From the NCBI GenBank assembly GCA_028386065.3, contig JAKUCV010007793.1, forward strand, positions 21,259 to 85,258: a DNA stretch of 64,000 nt. The letters are read 5' to 3'. Source of the stretch: Turnera subulata. Lineage: Eukaryota; Streptophyta; Magnoliopsida; Malpighiales; Passifloraceae. The notes beneath the pieces were generated by a model. The model made no database searches. It was not told the DNA's origin and was given only the letters and a program-made list of their open reading frames with translations. The translations under genes were made by a program, and so were the position numbers. Positions 33,276 through 44,352 of this stretch are shown here, in pieces (position 1 is the stretch's first letter; each line of letters starts with the position of its first letter).

Positions 33276-35888
33276 TTGCAGATTTTTCGTGGAGACTAAC
33301 TAATATACAGGGTTTCTATGATCACAATCTGCATAACACAAAGAAAATAAAATATGGATACACCAATTTACTTGAAAATACGAAAGCTGAGCAATACACG
33401 GTGTGCAAGAGAACCTCAGCTGAAGAAATTACAGTACACTAAACTCGGTTTCTTTGGTATACAGCAAATAAGTTAAAGAATGGTAATAAAAAAGGAAAAC
33501 AGCAACAACCCAATAAGGTGAAAAAAAAATCTATCAATTACCCATGTCGTAGCGGCGGCGAAGTGCTGAAGCCTGAAGTAGATGGAGCAAACAAAGACAT
33601 TCTTTCTGTTCTGACCCCTCTCCCTATTGATTACGCTTTAAAGCAACAACTACATTTATTTAATGTCACGAATTTGGCTAAACGTACTCTACTTCAGGAT
33701 TGATGATGAAAACTGCAATTTTTGTCTAATCAAGATTCTTTTCTTACAGTTAGATAGGCCCGCACTGCATAGAATGTCCACCTTGTTTGATGTAATAAGC
33801 CCAGCCCAACTCAACCCATATGAGTGTTACCAAGAAAATGTCTATGTTCTTGAAGTGGCATGTGGTTTCTCTTCCTCGCAACACGTCACAATAAGAAAAT
33901 GAAAGTAACCGATAGAATAGGAGTATATCTGCTACTTTCTCCTCTCCCAAAACCTAAAAACTTATCAGATCATTTGTCTTCTATCTTGTATTTTCTTGCC
34001 TGGTATGTTATCTTTTTTGCTGTTTATATAGTATGATTTGTAGTTTTCTCTTATGGATAGTGCATGAAGGATTTAATTACAAAATCATAGCCTTTAAAAT
34101 TGAGATTGATTTGAGCATGATAAAAAAAAATACTGATTCTCTCCACCCGAGTTTAAGAATAGATGGTTTGACAACAAGCTTTAGCAAGAATAGCATTGCC
34201 CCTAATGTGACTCCGTTGCACAGAAATACCAGGAGAATAAAAGGCATATCTTGCATTTTGGACAACAATATTAGTCTTGCTCACAGCAATACAGGACCCA
34301 GAAAAGCATGAATTACGCAGCTTGAAAAAAAAATCTAGGTCTTTGATAGAATGAACAAACTGCAAAGAAAAAATGAAAACAAGTTACACTTAAAAGATCA
34401 AACCGCACGTTCAACTGATAGAGGAGTGAGAATAAGCAAAAATTTATCTGTTGCCAGAGAACTGATAAAATGATGATCTAATGCTGCTGGAAGTATGTAT
34501 CTCATTTAAAGTAGCAGAATACTTGCATTTTTTATGGAATGCCTTCAATAATTTCACTCAGCTTCAGTTTAAGACAGAAATACCAGTGCACCAACAAAGA
34601 ACACAGTGGCAGTGAGCTCTTTGTATAAAAGGTACAAAAGACAAGAACAAATAGCTAGAAGAAAAAACAAAGATTAAAAAAACATTTGAAGAAAAGACCT
34701 AATCAAATAAACACGAATGCAGAAAGTCCTACAGAAATGCAGCTTGAACAAAGACATATAATGCTACCAACGTGTAACAGCTAACTAGTTACATCATATA
34801 ACTAGTAACTAATTTAAATATAACTTTTTTTTTTTGATAAAAAATTTAAATATAACTTAACAAGACGACAAAGCTCAAGACATTTGTTTTAGATATCACT
34901 CCCCTAAACCGGACCACAGAAAGACATCCCTGACTTTTATGTATGTTACGATTGTAAAGCTAGCAGAAGTAAAGATGTGCAGATGCAGAGCAAATGAACA
35001 AAAAGTTGCAACCACCAGAAAAGAGTGAGAGACTAGTAGTTATTGATTTATTAGAACCGCCTAACCTCGTTGGAAGTAATAACTAATCAAACGAATACAA
35101 AACTTCTCAAAAAAGAAAAAGAGGGATACAGAGACGGAGAAACTGGTATCTACTAGTTTATGGAATATAGACATTCAAATAGTACAAATTAAATACATGG
35201 AGGAATGTCTAACAGTAGCAGAACACGAAGTTCAACAAAAAAAGAAAGAACAGTAGATCACAAAGAAACACAGCAGACAAATAGTAACCTCACATTGACT
35301 AGCTAGTCTGGCATTGACAAGAAGAATCAGCAGACAACTGGAACGTTATACAATTGCATCCACAAAAAAAAAAAAAAATTAACCTCATCTATGTATTTAT
35401 GGTGTCCGAGTAGGGATATAACATGACCACAATCATTCTTGATTTGAAATCTGCACAAATATATGCTTCTAGCTCCAAGTTGAAGAGGAAATCCAGAGAG
35501 CACCCAAATCTAAAGTCATCAATATTTCTTTCAAATGTGATTCTTCATCTCCAACCAAAGGGAATGGATCCCAATACCCTTAACATATACAGCTTCCTTC
35601 GTCCTGCTCACACGGAGCAAAAGTTTAGGTAGTCAGCTTCATTTTATCGGACTTGAGGCAGTTTGTTTGCTCTATGTGTTTACTTGCATGAAACTACTAC
35701 AATCAGGGCTCATGCATGATATATAATCCATTGATTGTTTAAATTAGGCAATCTATTTAATCCCATCTAAAATTGCACTAAGAGCATATATACATTAGAT
35801 AGATAGCCACTGCATATCACTATTGAAATCGAGCAGACTAACCTGATAATGCAGCTGTTGGCGAGCTTGCTCCCACCATGGTTGCTGC
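33276..35888. other. Intergenic between the two F-box/DUF295 genes
   Basis: No gene was found. It holds the 5' flank of the split copy (about 33276-33700) and the 3' flank of the intact copy. The block at about 34150-34440 (AGCAATACAGGACCCAGAAAA, AAAGATCAAAC) resembles 26340-26500 downstream of the split gene, so the duplication included downstream DNA. A conserved CAG/GTTAGT donor-like site about 45 bp after the stop of each copy on the minus strand may mark a 3' UTR intron. The rest is AT-rich with A- and T-runs. Confidence 0.5.
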
Positions 35889-37079
35889 TTACAAATTAAG
35901 CCAAGAGGGTGGACGCCAGAAAGACGGCGAACAACCACTTTGGCCGCACAATGCACTAATATGACCATTCTCCACCTCATAAATCGAATATTTAGAGCCA
36001 GGGTGACCACAAGTAGTGGCAGGAGGTTCAGGGTCATAACCATAACCATAACAATGGTCAAAATAAATAGAGTTGGCCTTGTATCCTGGCATGTCCTTGG
36101 CTAAAACTGAAAATGAATATTTTGAGCCAATAAAGGCCACGCTATCCTTCATTTCATCACCTGCCCTAATCCATTCTTTTGTTTCTTCCTCCAATGTCTC
36201 GACTTGAATTCTAACAGTTTTGCCTTCAGCCCTGTAATGAGTGTATTCATACACACCAAAAATATTCCCAAAAGACTCTACTACACCCAGTAGTTGAATG
36301 GATTCCGAGTTCGATACATAGTTCGATTGTTGCTTCGGTGGAGCTACCTGGGTTATCTTCAAAGAATCAGGATCAATTGTCACAGCCAATCCGTTATGAG
36401 CAAAAGCATAAAATTTACGACGGATGTACTTAACACGGGTAAAATGAGCATCTCTCACAGTATGGTCTGAAATGATACTCCATCTGTCATCCCCCATCCT
36501 CCAAACACCCAAACAAAACTTCTTCTTATCCACTGCCATGACTGTAAAACCATTAGCAGTCTCACTAGAACCTGAAGCAACAGCAGCCCCAATCACATGA
36601 GGATACGGCCACTCAACAACCGCATCCAAAAGATGATCGTTGCACATCTCATTCACTCTGAATTGCAGTAAGTCTATGACTTTGGGAAAATGGCAAGCAG
36701 ACTTTCTCTCGGCACGAGACATGCGAGGGAGCATACACTTGAAGATGGCGTTGCCTTCCGATTCGGAGGATTCAATTTGCAGAATCCAGGGAGGGACAGT
36801 GGCGTCAGAAAGGGGTTGGATGGAGTAAGTAGTGGCCTCCTTGAGGATATAGTGGCCTACAGGAAGATTTGGGTCGGGATGAATTGGATAGGGAAGCTTG
36901 AGAGGATAGAGGATTGCCATGAGCGGAGGAATAGAGGATCGCCATGAGCGGCAAACTCCCCGGAATCGGAGAACGTAAAGACGGCTGCTTTTGTAGCAAT
37001 TTGCAATCTTTTCCAAAATAACGCTTGGAAGATCAGACCAGGACTCGGGTGGGGTCGAATCCATACCGGGTTTCTTCAT
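35889..37079 (-). CDS. F-box protein with DUF295 domain
   Basis: Single-exon frame of 396 residues. The F-box is at about residues 14-51 (SWSDLPSVILEKIANCYKSS, LRFRGVCRSWRSSIP). The rest is a DUF295-type C-terminal domain with KVIDLLQFRVNE, LGVWRMGDDRWS, RKFYAFAHNGLAVTIDPDSL and GYKANSIYFDHC. Plant F-box/DUF295 proteins are thought to bind SKP1 through the F-box and recruit targets to an SCF ubiquitin ligase; the target here is unknown. The start ATG at 37079 is the first in frame and lies 5 residues before the second Met (MDSTPPESW). It is the tandem paralogue of the split gene at 26616-33275 on the same strand. A possible 3' UTR intron begins about 45 bp after the stop. Confidence 0.9.
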   Translation of the reverse strand: MKKPGMDSTPPESWSDLPSVILEKIANCYKSSRLYVLRFRGVCRSWRSSIPPLMAILYPLKLPYPIHPDPNLPVGHYILKEATTYSIQPLSDATVPPWILQIESSESEGNAIFKCMLPRMSRAERKSACHFPKVIDLLQFRVNEMCNDHLLDAVVEWPYPHVIGAAVASGSSETANGFTVMAVDKKKFCLGVWRMGDDRWSIISDHTVRDAHFTRVKYIRRKFYAFAHNGLAVTIDPDSLKITQVAPPKQQSNYVSNSESIQLLGVVESFGNIFGVYEYTHYRAEGKTVRIQVETLEEETKEWIRAGDEMKDSVAFIGSKYSFSVLAKDMPGYKANSIYFDHCYGYGYDPEPPATTCGHPGSKYSIYEVENGHISALCGQSGCSPSFWRPPSWLNL

Positions 37080-39744
37080 CTTATCCAGTCATCACTGCAA
37101 ATAAGGAAATTAAACAAAAGAAATTGACTATGGGGTGCACATAAAGAAGTGACCTTGAAAGCGAAAAGCAGAAACTGCAGGTGCAAGCATTCCGCCGGAG
37201 TGAGGAGGCGCACCAGTTTGGGTCTTCTTAGCGGCGGCGAAGCTTTGAGAAGGCTACCGGAGACGGACAAACAACTGGGTCATAGTCAGACGGAAGCATG
37301 GAAGCCATGGAACACTAGTTTTCTTTTCTCTTTACATTTTTTTCTTAAAAATTTTGCATTCCAAGTTTGAATTCGTTGGTCAAATGTTGTCATTTCCAGG
37401 ACAACATCGAAATAAATAAATAATTAATTATTTTGTTACTTCCAGTGTATTACTTCTTGCAGTTTTGGTCTTAGTGTATAATGGAAGATTCTTCCATCAG
37501 AAAATTTTTCAGACATAAGACATATATACTAGTATAATTATTGATCATGCAATGCCGGAAGAGATCTTCCATCTACTCCCACATCAGAATGTTGCTTTGA
37601 TATGCCTTTTTCAAACTGTTGAGAATGATACAGTTTACACACTACTCTTTTTTTTTTGGGAAAAACGTAGTCGCTTTTATTTCATAGCATATAGCAAAGG
37701 TTTAAGTTACACATCAATACTTCAAGGAAAAACAGACTAGGTCTTAAAAAAACACATTACAGACCAGAAGACAGGAAAACATCAACGCTAACTCGGGTTA
37801 TAATAACCAGGGGACTGGATTGTTGGAGCCATAGACCAGCATAACCAAAATGAACTATTGATAAGAGAGCCACTACTCTGCCTGCATATGAGAGCCACCC
37901 TAGAGCCACCCTAGAATTTCGGTTTTTGTCCTTTTTATGAGATAAGAGCCATTTCGTGAGAAGGAACTATTGATCATGTCCTACAGTCATTTCATCCTTA
38001 CATTTCTTCTTTTGTTTCTGCTAAGACTTCAGCCTTGGCAAAATGGCACCAGTTATATGCTTTTCGATTGATGATGATTAACGCGTGAGCCTTAACATGG
38101 GAAGCCACCGCTCATATGATGTGCATCAAAAGTTTCAGATTAGGGAAGTACTTGCTCCATGGGAAGTCGCCGTTCGTAATCATATGATGTGCATAATCGT
38201 GTTGTTTCCAATTTTCTGTTTTCCAGGGTAGGGATTTTGGTTTGGTTGGCTATGATATTTGCATTTGGTTGTTTGTTGCATGATCTGGGTAGTACCATAC
38301 CTTTCATGTAAAATTTGTTTATCAATGATACTGTCATATTTTCACATGAGATAATGATCACATGACCGCATCAAACTTGAGGAAGCATTAGTTAGAAACA
38401 ATACCAGAAGTAGAGTAAGCCGCTTGAGTGGCGAAGCAACTGAAAGGAAACATCATCCAAGATCAACAGTTTGGGAAGTGATCGCAATATGAACGGGATA
38501 TAAGGCATTGCACATATAAGAAGCCTACCTGAATCACCTGCATAACTAATAATCACAAAATACATGGCCTTTTGGAATAAAGCGACAAGTACACCTGCAA
38601 TGGGTGTACATTCATGACTGGTTGTAAGGACCTCCACTAAGCAGGCAGCAATAATCTGTTCACCCACAATGAGCACAAAAAGATTATTGCTGTGCTGTAA
38701 AGTAAAGTGGAGCGTTATCTCAACAACCAGGGCACTATGGTTTTTGCTATAAACTGGTAACCTACCGGGTGATAATGTAATGTATGAAAAACCAACGCAG
38801 ACACATACAGAAACAATTGAGAGCAGAGAAAAGAGGGTTTAGGTTGTGGAGAGTCAGAAGTCGATCTAACAAACCGTGACGACTTCTACCGAGGGGTAAA
38901 TCGAGCAAAGCTCCCGATCCTGCTTCCGCTGTAACGCTAGGAAATATAAGTAAGTTTCCTGTACTATGCTTTCCTTCATTGGTAGCGGAGCTGAAAGGCT
39001 TGGTTTCTGGGATGACTGCAAATATATGATATGCATCATTTTTCTGTATGGTTAACTTTATTACCATGCATGCATTGATATGTTCTTGTGCACATGAACT
39101 GCAATAGTGATATGCCTATCATGAGATATATATTATATAGAATAAGTTTATACATAATTTTTTTTGGACATGTGCATATCATGAACAAAAACTATAAAGA
39201 AACCTTGTGGATAATGAGAATCCTCTGCTCACGGCGGCGCAGAGTCTGCATGGTGGTTCCGGCTTGTTAAGAGCCTCCTTAAACCTACGATGGTGATGCA
39301 TGCCTCTGGTGGCTGATGGCTGCCGTCAGGGCGTGCGAGGTGTCACCGATGATGATTTTCTTTCCCCTCCGACAATATCTTCAGCTGTACAATTTAAGAA
39401 CTTTAAAAGTTTTTTATGTGTTATGGAGAGGGTGAAGACTTCTGTTCTTACTTGTTTTGCTGCATGCAAAATAAGACGATGAAAATGGTATAGTTTGTTT
39501 AAATACCCTTTTATTTTTAAAAAAATGGTAAGGAGAAAGAGTTAATGGAGTAACGTTTTACAACTGTCCTGCTCTCCACCTACTGGTACAGTTGCACAAT
39601 AAACTTTTTTTGAAAAGTGTAAAAGATTTTTTTTTGGTGGCGTGATGGTGTACACAAAACTTTATGGGAAACAGTTTTTTGAGCATGACTCAATAACCTT
39701 TTTGTATCTCCCATGCACTGTTCTCTCTATGTTGCAGCGCCTAT
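37080..39744. other. Intergenic upstream of the F-box gene
   Basis: Positions 37140-37310 hold GC-richer sequence likely to be the 5' flank of the F-box gene; similar wording (TAGCGGCGGCGAAG) occurs upstream of the split copy at about 33550. Further on the sequence is AT-rich, with a T-run at about 37648 and a local repeat GGGAAG.C.CCG, ATATGATGTGCAT at about 38099 and 38160. A possible coding remnant at 38410-38665 is listed separately. A GC-rich patch at 39230-39350 shows no recognisable gene. Confidence 0.4.
38410..38665 (-). other. Exon-like stretch of unknown identity
   Basis: On the minus strand, after a CAG acceptor-like site at about 38667, the sequence reads IIAACLVEVLTTSHECTPIA, then a GTGTAC donor-like site. 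After a further TGCAG it reads DSGRLLICAMPYIPFILRSL, then PKLLILDDVSF up to CAG. The hydrophobic helical character and splice-like borders suggest old exons, but I do not recognise the family, and the whole stretch is also open as one frame. It could be chance. Confidence 0.2.
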
Positions 39745-39880
39745 AACTTTTTTTTAAGAAAAAGGGTTAAATATATAAATAGGGGAGGAAAGTAGGCAAC
39801 GAGATTTGAACTCGTGACCTCAAGAAGGAACAAGCATCTCTTCACTACCAAGCAAAGTTTTCTACTTTGTTGAGTAATTT
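39745..39880 (-). repeat. tRNA-derived SINE-like sequence
   Basis: Read on the minus strand it shows TTTGCTTGGTAGTGAAGAG (A-box-like), then GAGTTCAAATCTC (B-box-like, about 39801-39813), and a 3' end rich in A (TTTCTTAAAAAAAAG). This is the layout of a plant tRNA-derived SINE. It does not fold into a normal tRNA cloverleaf with an acceptor stem, so it is not called a tRNA gene. No clear target-site duplication was seen. Confidence 0.45.
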
Positions 39881-40256
39881 CGCAAATATTATATAAATCA
39901 TGCTGCAATGATATGTTGTATATGTTAATTAGTTTAACATCATACAAATGTTAATTAGTTTGACATTTAATACAAGTGTTAAATTGTTTGACACAAAAAT
40001 ATTATGCTTTAACAAATACGTTGTATGAAAGCATAATTGAAATGCTTAGCTTACTTAATTAATTGGGCTAATTTTCTTTATGTATTTAACCTTAGGAAGA
40101 TGATTGGGAACGTAGTGAACTTTCGATTCTGGGTTAAACATATGTCTATTAGCTTAATTAATTATAGCTTTGCATAATGACTTATATGCATGTGAACATT
40201 AAATCTTTGTGTTTTATGATTCAAATTTTTTGTCTTTATTCTTTTGTGTAAAGAAA

Positions 40257-43200
40257 ATGACTAATGCTGTAAGTGCAATTATCGAGGAGCTCAACAAAGG
40301 TTGAAGCTAAATGGCGATAATTATGAAGTCTGGAGTGTGAAAATCCAGTATGTGCTGGAAGAGCAAGAGGCTCTTGAGGCAATAAATCATGTCATGGATG
40401 AGCCTGAAGTTGGCAATACGGCTCAGTATAGGCATGACCGTGAGGCTTATGATGCTTGGAAGAAAAAGGATTCCACTGCTCGGCGTATGTTGCTGAGCGC
40501 AGTGGAAGAGGACATTTTTCTAGATTGCAAGGACCTTCCAAATGCTATGGCTATTTGGAATGCTTTGAAGACAAGTTATAGTACCTTGTCTGTGACAAAG
40601 TTAAGGTCCTTGGCAATCAAGTTTGATTCCTATAAGAAAAATCCAGGTCATACTATGAAACAACATATGAGGCATATGGCCAATATGATCAAGGAATTAA
40701 GGAATTTTGGGCATGTCCTAACTGATGAACAATAAATCCAAGCTATTATACGTTCTTTGCCCGATGACTGGGAGCAGATGAAAATGCATCTCACCCACAA
40801 TGTTCGAATCAACAATCTGGAAGATGTCCGGAAGCACCTTGAGTTGGAAGAGGAAAGGCGTGAGGCTGGTAAGCCACATGCTGAATTGCATATGGCAACT
40901 TCCAAGCCCAAGGGTGGTTCGAAGAGAAAGCATTGGGGAAAGAAAACTAGGCCAGCTCACCCGAGAAAGAGGTCCAAGACAGAACAACAAGGCCAAAAGA
41001 AGGGACAAAGTACCAATATGTCACGTGTGAAGTGCTATAACTGTAACCAAAAGGGTCACTATGCTCGTGATTACACTGAGCCTAAGAAAAAGGTACTTTC
41101 AACTGCTTATGCTAGTGAACTTTGTGTTTCTAGCTCTGTTTTTCTAACTGAATCTAATCCTATGTGGATTGTAGACTCAGGAGTCACGGACCACATAGCG
41201 CGGGAACGTGATGCCTTTGTTAACTTTCGGGGGATCACACGTGGAGCAAAATGGATATATGTGGGAAACAACTCTAAAGTTGTTGTTGAAGGGATTGGAT
41301 CATGCAAGTTAGTCCTGCGTAGTGGCCGAGAACTTCTCCTACATGATGTTCTCTATGCTCCTTCGATTCATCGAAATATTATCTCTGTCAAAACTTTAAT
41401 AAGTTTGGGTTTCACTTTGTTATTTCATGACAATTTTGTTAAGTTGACTTTGTGTTCAACCTTATTCGGTTTTGGTTACATGACCGGAGGTTTTTATGTT
41501 ATGGATTTGGATGATATTTCTATTAATAATAATGCTTGTTTTTCCATGATTGTTTCTTCGCGTAATTATGACGTTGATGTAAACTTATGGCATGCTAGAC
41601 TTGGTCACATTGGCCAACAAAGGATGCAAAGATTAGCAAAACAAGGTTTGCTTCCAAGCATCGAACAAGTGGAATTGTCTACTTGTGAATGTTGTCTAGC
41701 TGGAAAATCAGCACGAAAACCTTTCGGTACAATCAGAGTCGAATTTCCTTTGCAATTAGTCCATTCAGACATCTGTGGGCCTATGAATGTTAGGGCCAGG
41801 CACGGAGCATACTATTTCATCACATTTATAGACGATTATACTCAGTATGGTTAATTTCCCACAAATCAGAGGCACTAACATGCTTCCAAAGCTATATGAG
41901 CTTAGTGGAAAATCAATTGGATCGAAAGATTAAAGCCATTCGAACTGATCGTGGCCGCGAGTATCTCTCGTCCCAATTTAAAGGAATTTGTGATGAGAAG
42001 GGCATAGTTCATCAGTTGACTATACCTAGCACTCCTCAACAAAATGGTGTTTTAGATAGACAGAATAGAATGCTTCTTGAGATCGTTAGGTTAATGATGG
42101 CACAAGCTCAATTGCCAATTACCTTCTGGGGTGATGCCTTATTGACAGCTGCCTATGTACTTAACCGTGTGCCTACAAAATCAGTTGCAACCACTCCATA
42201 TGGGTTGTGGTCTGGTAGACAGCCCGACCTGAGTATTCTAAGACCTTGGGGTTGTGCTGCTTATACACATGATTCTTCTCATAAATATGGGAAATTGGGA
42301 CCAAGAGGGAAGAAAAGTACCTTTATTAGATACTCTGAAACCTCAAAGGGTTATGTGCTCATAAGCCAGCAAGACAGTGGGAGTGTAACTGAATTTGAGT
42401 CATGCGATGTCACATTCTTAGAGGATGAGTTTCCTTAGAAGGGTCAGGTAGGACAAGACCTATCTTTGTTTGAGAATGAGGATCGAGGATCACTTCATTC
42501 GAGTGGGAGAATTTTAACAGATGATGAGTTTGTCTCTCAACAAAAACCTCCTTCACCATCTAATGCGAATGCAAGTAATCCTGTTATTTCAAGTGAGAGC
42601 GACAAAATGCATCTTATTCCAAGTAGGAGTGAGATTAACATTTTTTATCCGAGTGGGAGCCCTATTATTCCAGATGGGAACAATGAATCACAATTAAGTC
42701 GTGGTTCACGTCTAAAGACTCCTCGCCGACGATTTGACATCGAAGGAGATGAACTCTTTATGATGCTCCTACATGATGACCATGAGCCAAGAAATGTAAA
42801 AGAGGCTCTCTCATGCCCTTTCAAGGACAAATGGACAAAAGCAATGGAAGACGAGATGGAGTCCATGCGAGTTAACAAAGTTTGGGAACTAGTTGATCTC
42901 CCTAAAGGACGCAAAACCATTGGGAACAAATGGGTTCTCAAGATCAAGCTCATGGCTGATGGCACAGTTGAGAGATATAAGGCTCGACTAGTGGCGAAAG
43001 GGTATACACAACAAGTTGGGATAGACTACGAAGAGACTTTCTCACCTTTTGTACGCTTTACCTCTATTCGCCTAATTCTAGCTATTGTTGCAAACTTAGA
43101 TCTAGAATTACATCAGATGGATGCCAAAACTGCCTTTCTCAATGGTGAGTTAAGTGAAGAGATTTACATGGAACAACCTGAGTGTTTCATCAAAAAAGGC

Positions 43201-44352
43201 CACGAATATAAGGTTTGTAGACTTTTAAAGTCTATTTATGGTCTTAAACAATCTTCAAGGCAATGGTATATAAGCTTTCACAATGTCATCTTATCAAATG
43301 GTTTTACTATAACGGAAGAAGACCATTGTGTATATCCCAAAAGATCTAGAAACAAGTTTGTGATTTTGACATTATATGTTGATGACATGCTTATAGCTGG
43401 AAATGATCTGGAGTTCATCAACGAGGTTACGACCTGGTTGTCATCTCTATTTGAGAGGAAGGATATGGGTGAAGCTGCATATATTCTTGGAGTAAAGATT
43501 TCAAGAGATCGTTATAAGAAACTATTATATCTCTCCCATGAGAATTATATTAGAAAAGTTCTTGAACGATTTAACATGCAAAACAGTAACCCTATCGATA
43601 CTCCCATTAGCAAAGGCCATACCTTGGGAAATCACATGTGTCCTAAGACTCCTGTAGAAAGAGAACAAATGAGCCAAGTTCCATATTAGAGTGCAGTCAG
43701 AAGTCTGATGTATACTATGGTATGCACTAGACCAGATATTTGTCAAGCAGTTGGCTTGGTAAGCAGATATCAATGTGACCCAGGCCCAACACATTGGAAA
43801 GCAGTAAAGAGAATCATGAGATATCTAAAAGGGACTGCTGATTACTCACTTTGTATCGAGGCGGGCAGGACCTACGATTGATTGGATACACTGATGCTGA
43901 CCATGGAGGGGATCCTGACGATAGAAAGTCTACGTCTGGATATGTTTTCTTACTAAGTGGTGGCGCCATATCCTGGAGCAGTAAGAAACAATCATGTATA
44001 TCCTTGTCCGCAATAGAAGCCGAATATGTGGCTCTCGCTTCAGCAGCACAAGAGGCTGTTTGGCTAAAAAGGTTCTTAGAGCGCCTTGTAGATAATGCAG
44101 AAAACACTGATCCAGTGTTAGTCTACTATGACAATCAGGCTGCAATTTTTTCCACCAAGGATCCTAAGTTCCATTGCAAAACCAAACACATAGATATCAA
44201 GTATAACCATGCGAGAGACATGGTTGCACGCAAGGTGGTGAATTGTGAAGTATTTACCTACAGGGGATATGTTGGCAGATCCATTGACTAAACCTGTACC
44301 TAGAGATGTGTTTGTTAAACACATTAAGTCTCAAGGGTTGTATAGGTTTTGA
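40257..44352 (+). pseudogene. Copia element 2 gag-pol, decayed, LTRs not found
   Basis: Gag starts at about ATG 40257 with an early frameshift into KLNGDNYEVWSVKIQYVL and contains a TAA at 40733. The zinc knuckle reads CYNCNQKGHYARDY, with the last Cys changed to Tyr. Protease is altered to DSGVTDH. Integrase has the HHCC finger (LWHARLGHI, CECCLAGKS) and core, with a frameshift at about 41854. RT carries YKARLVAKGYTQ and YVDDMLIAGN. A TAG at 43687 and frameshifts at about 43850 and 44250 break RNase H (DADHGGDPDDRKSTSGYVF, ADPLTKPVPRDVF). No LTR pair brackets it within the window. It is distantly similar in order and motifs to element 1. It is not functional. Confidence 0.9.

Noticed and set aside
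39795..39865. tRNA gene on the minus strand
   Set aside because: A B-box-like element is present but no acceptor stem or cloverleaf could be paired; an A-rich 3' tail fits a SINE better.
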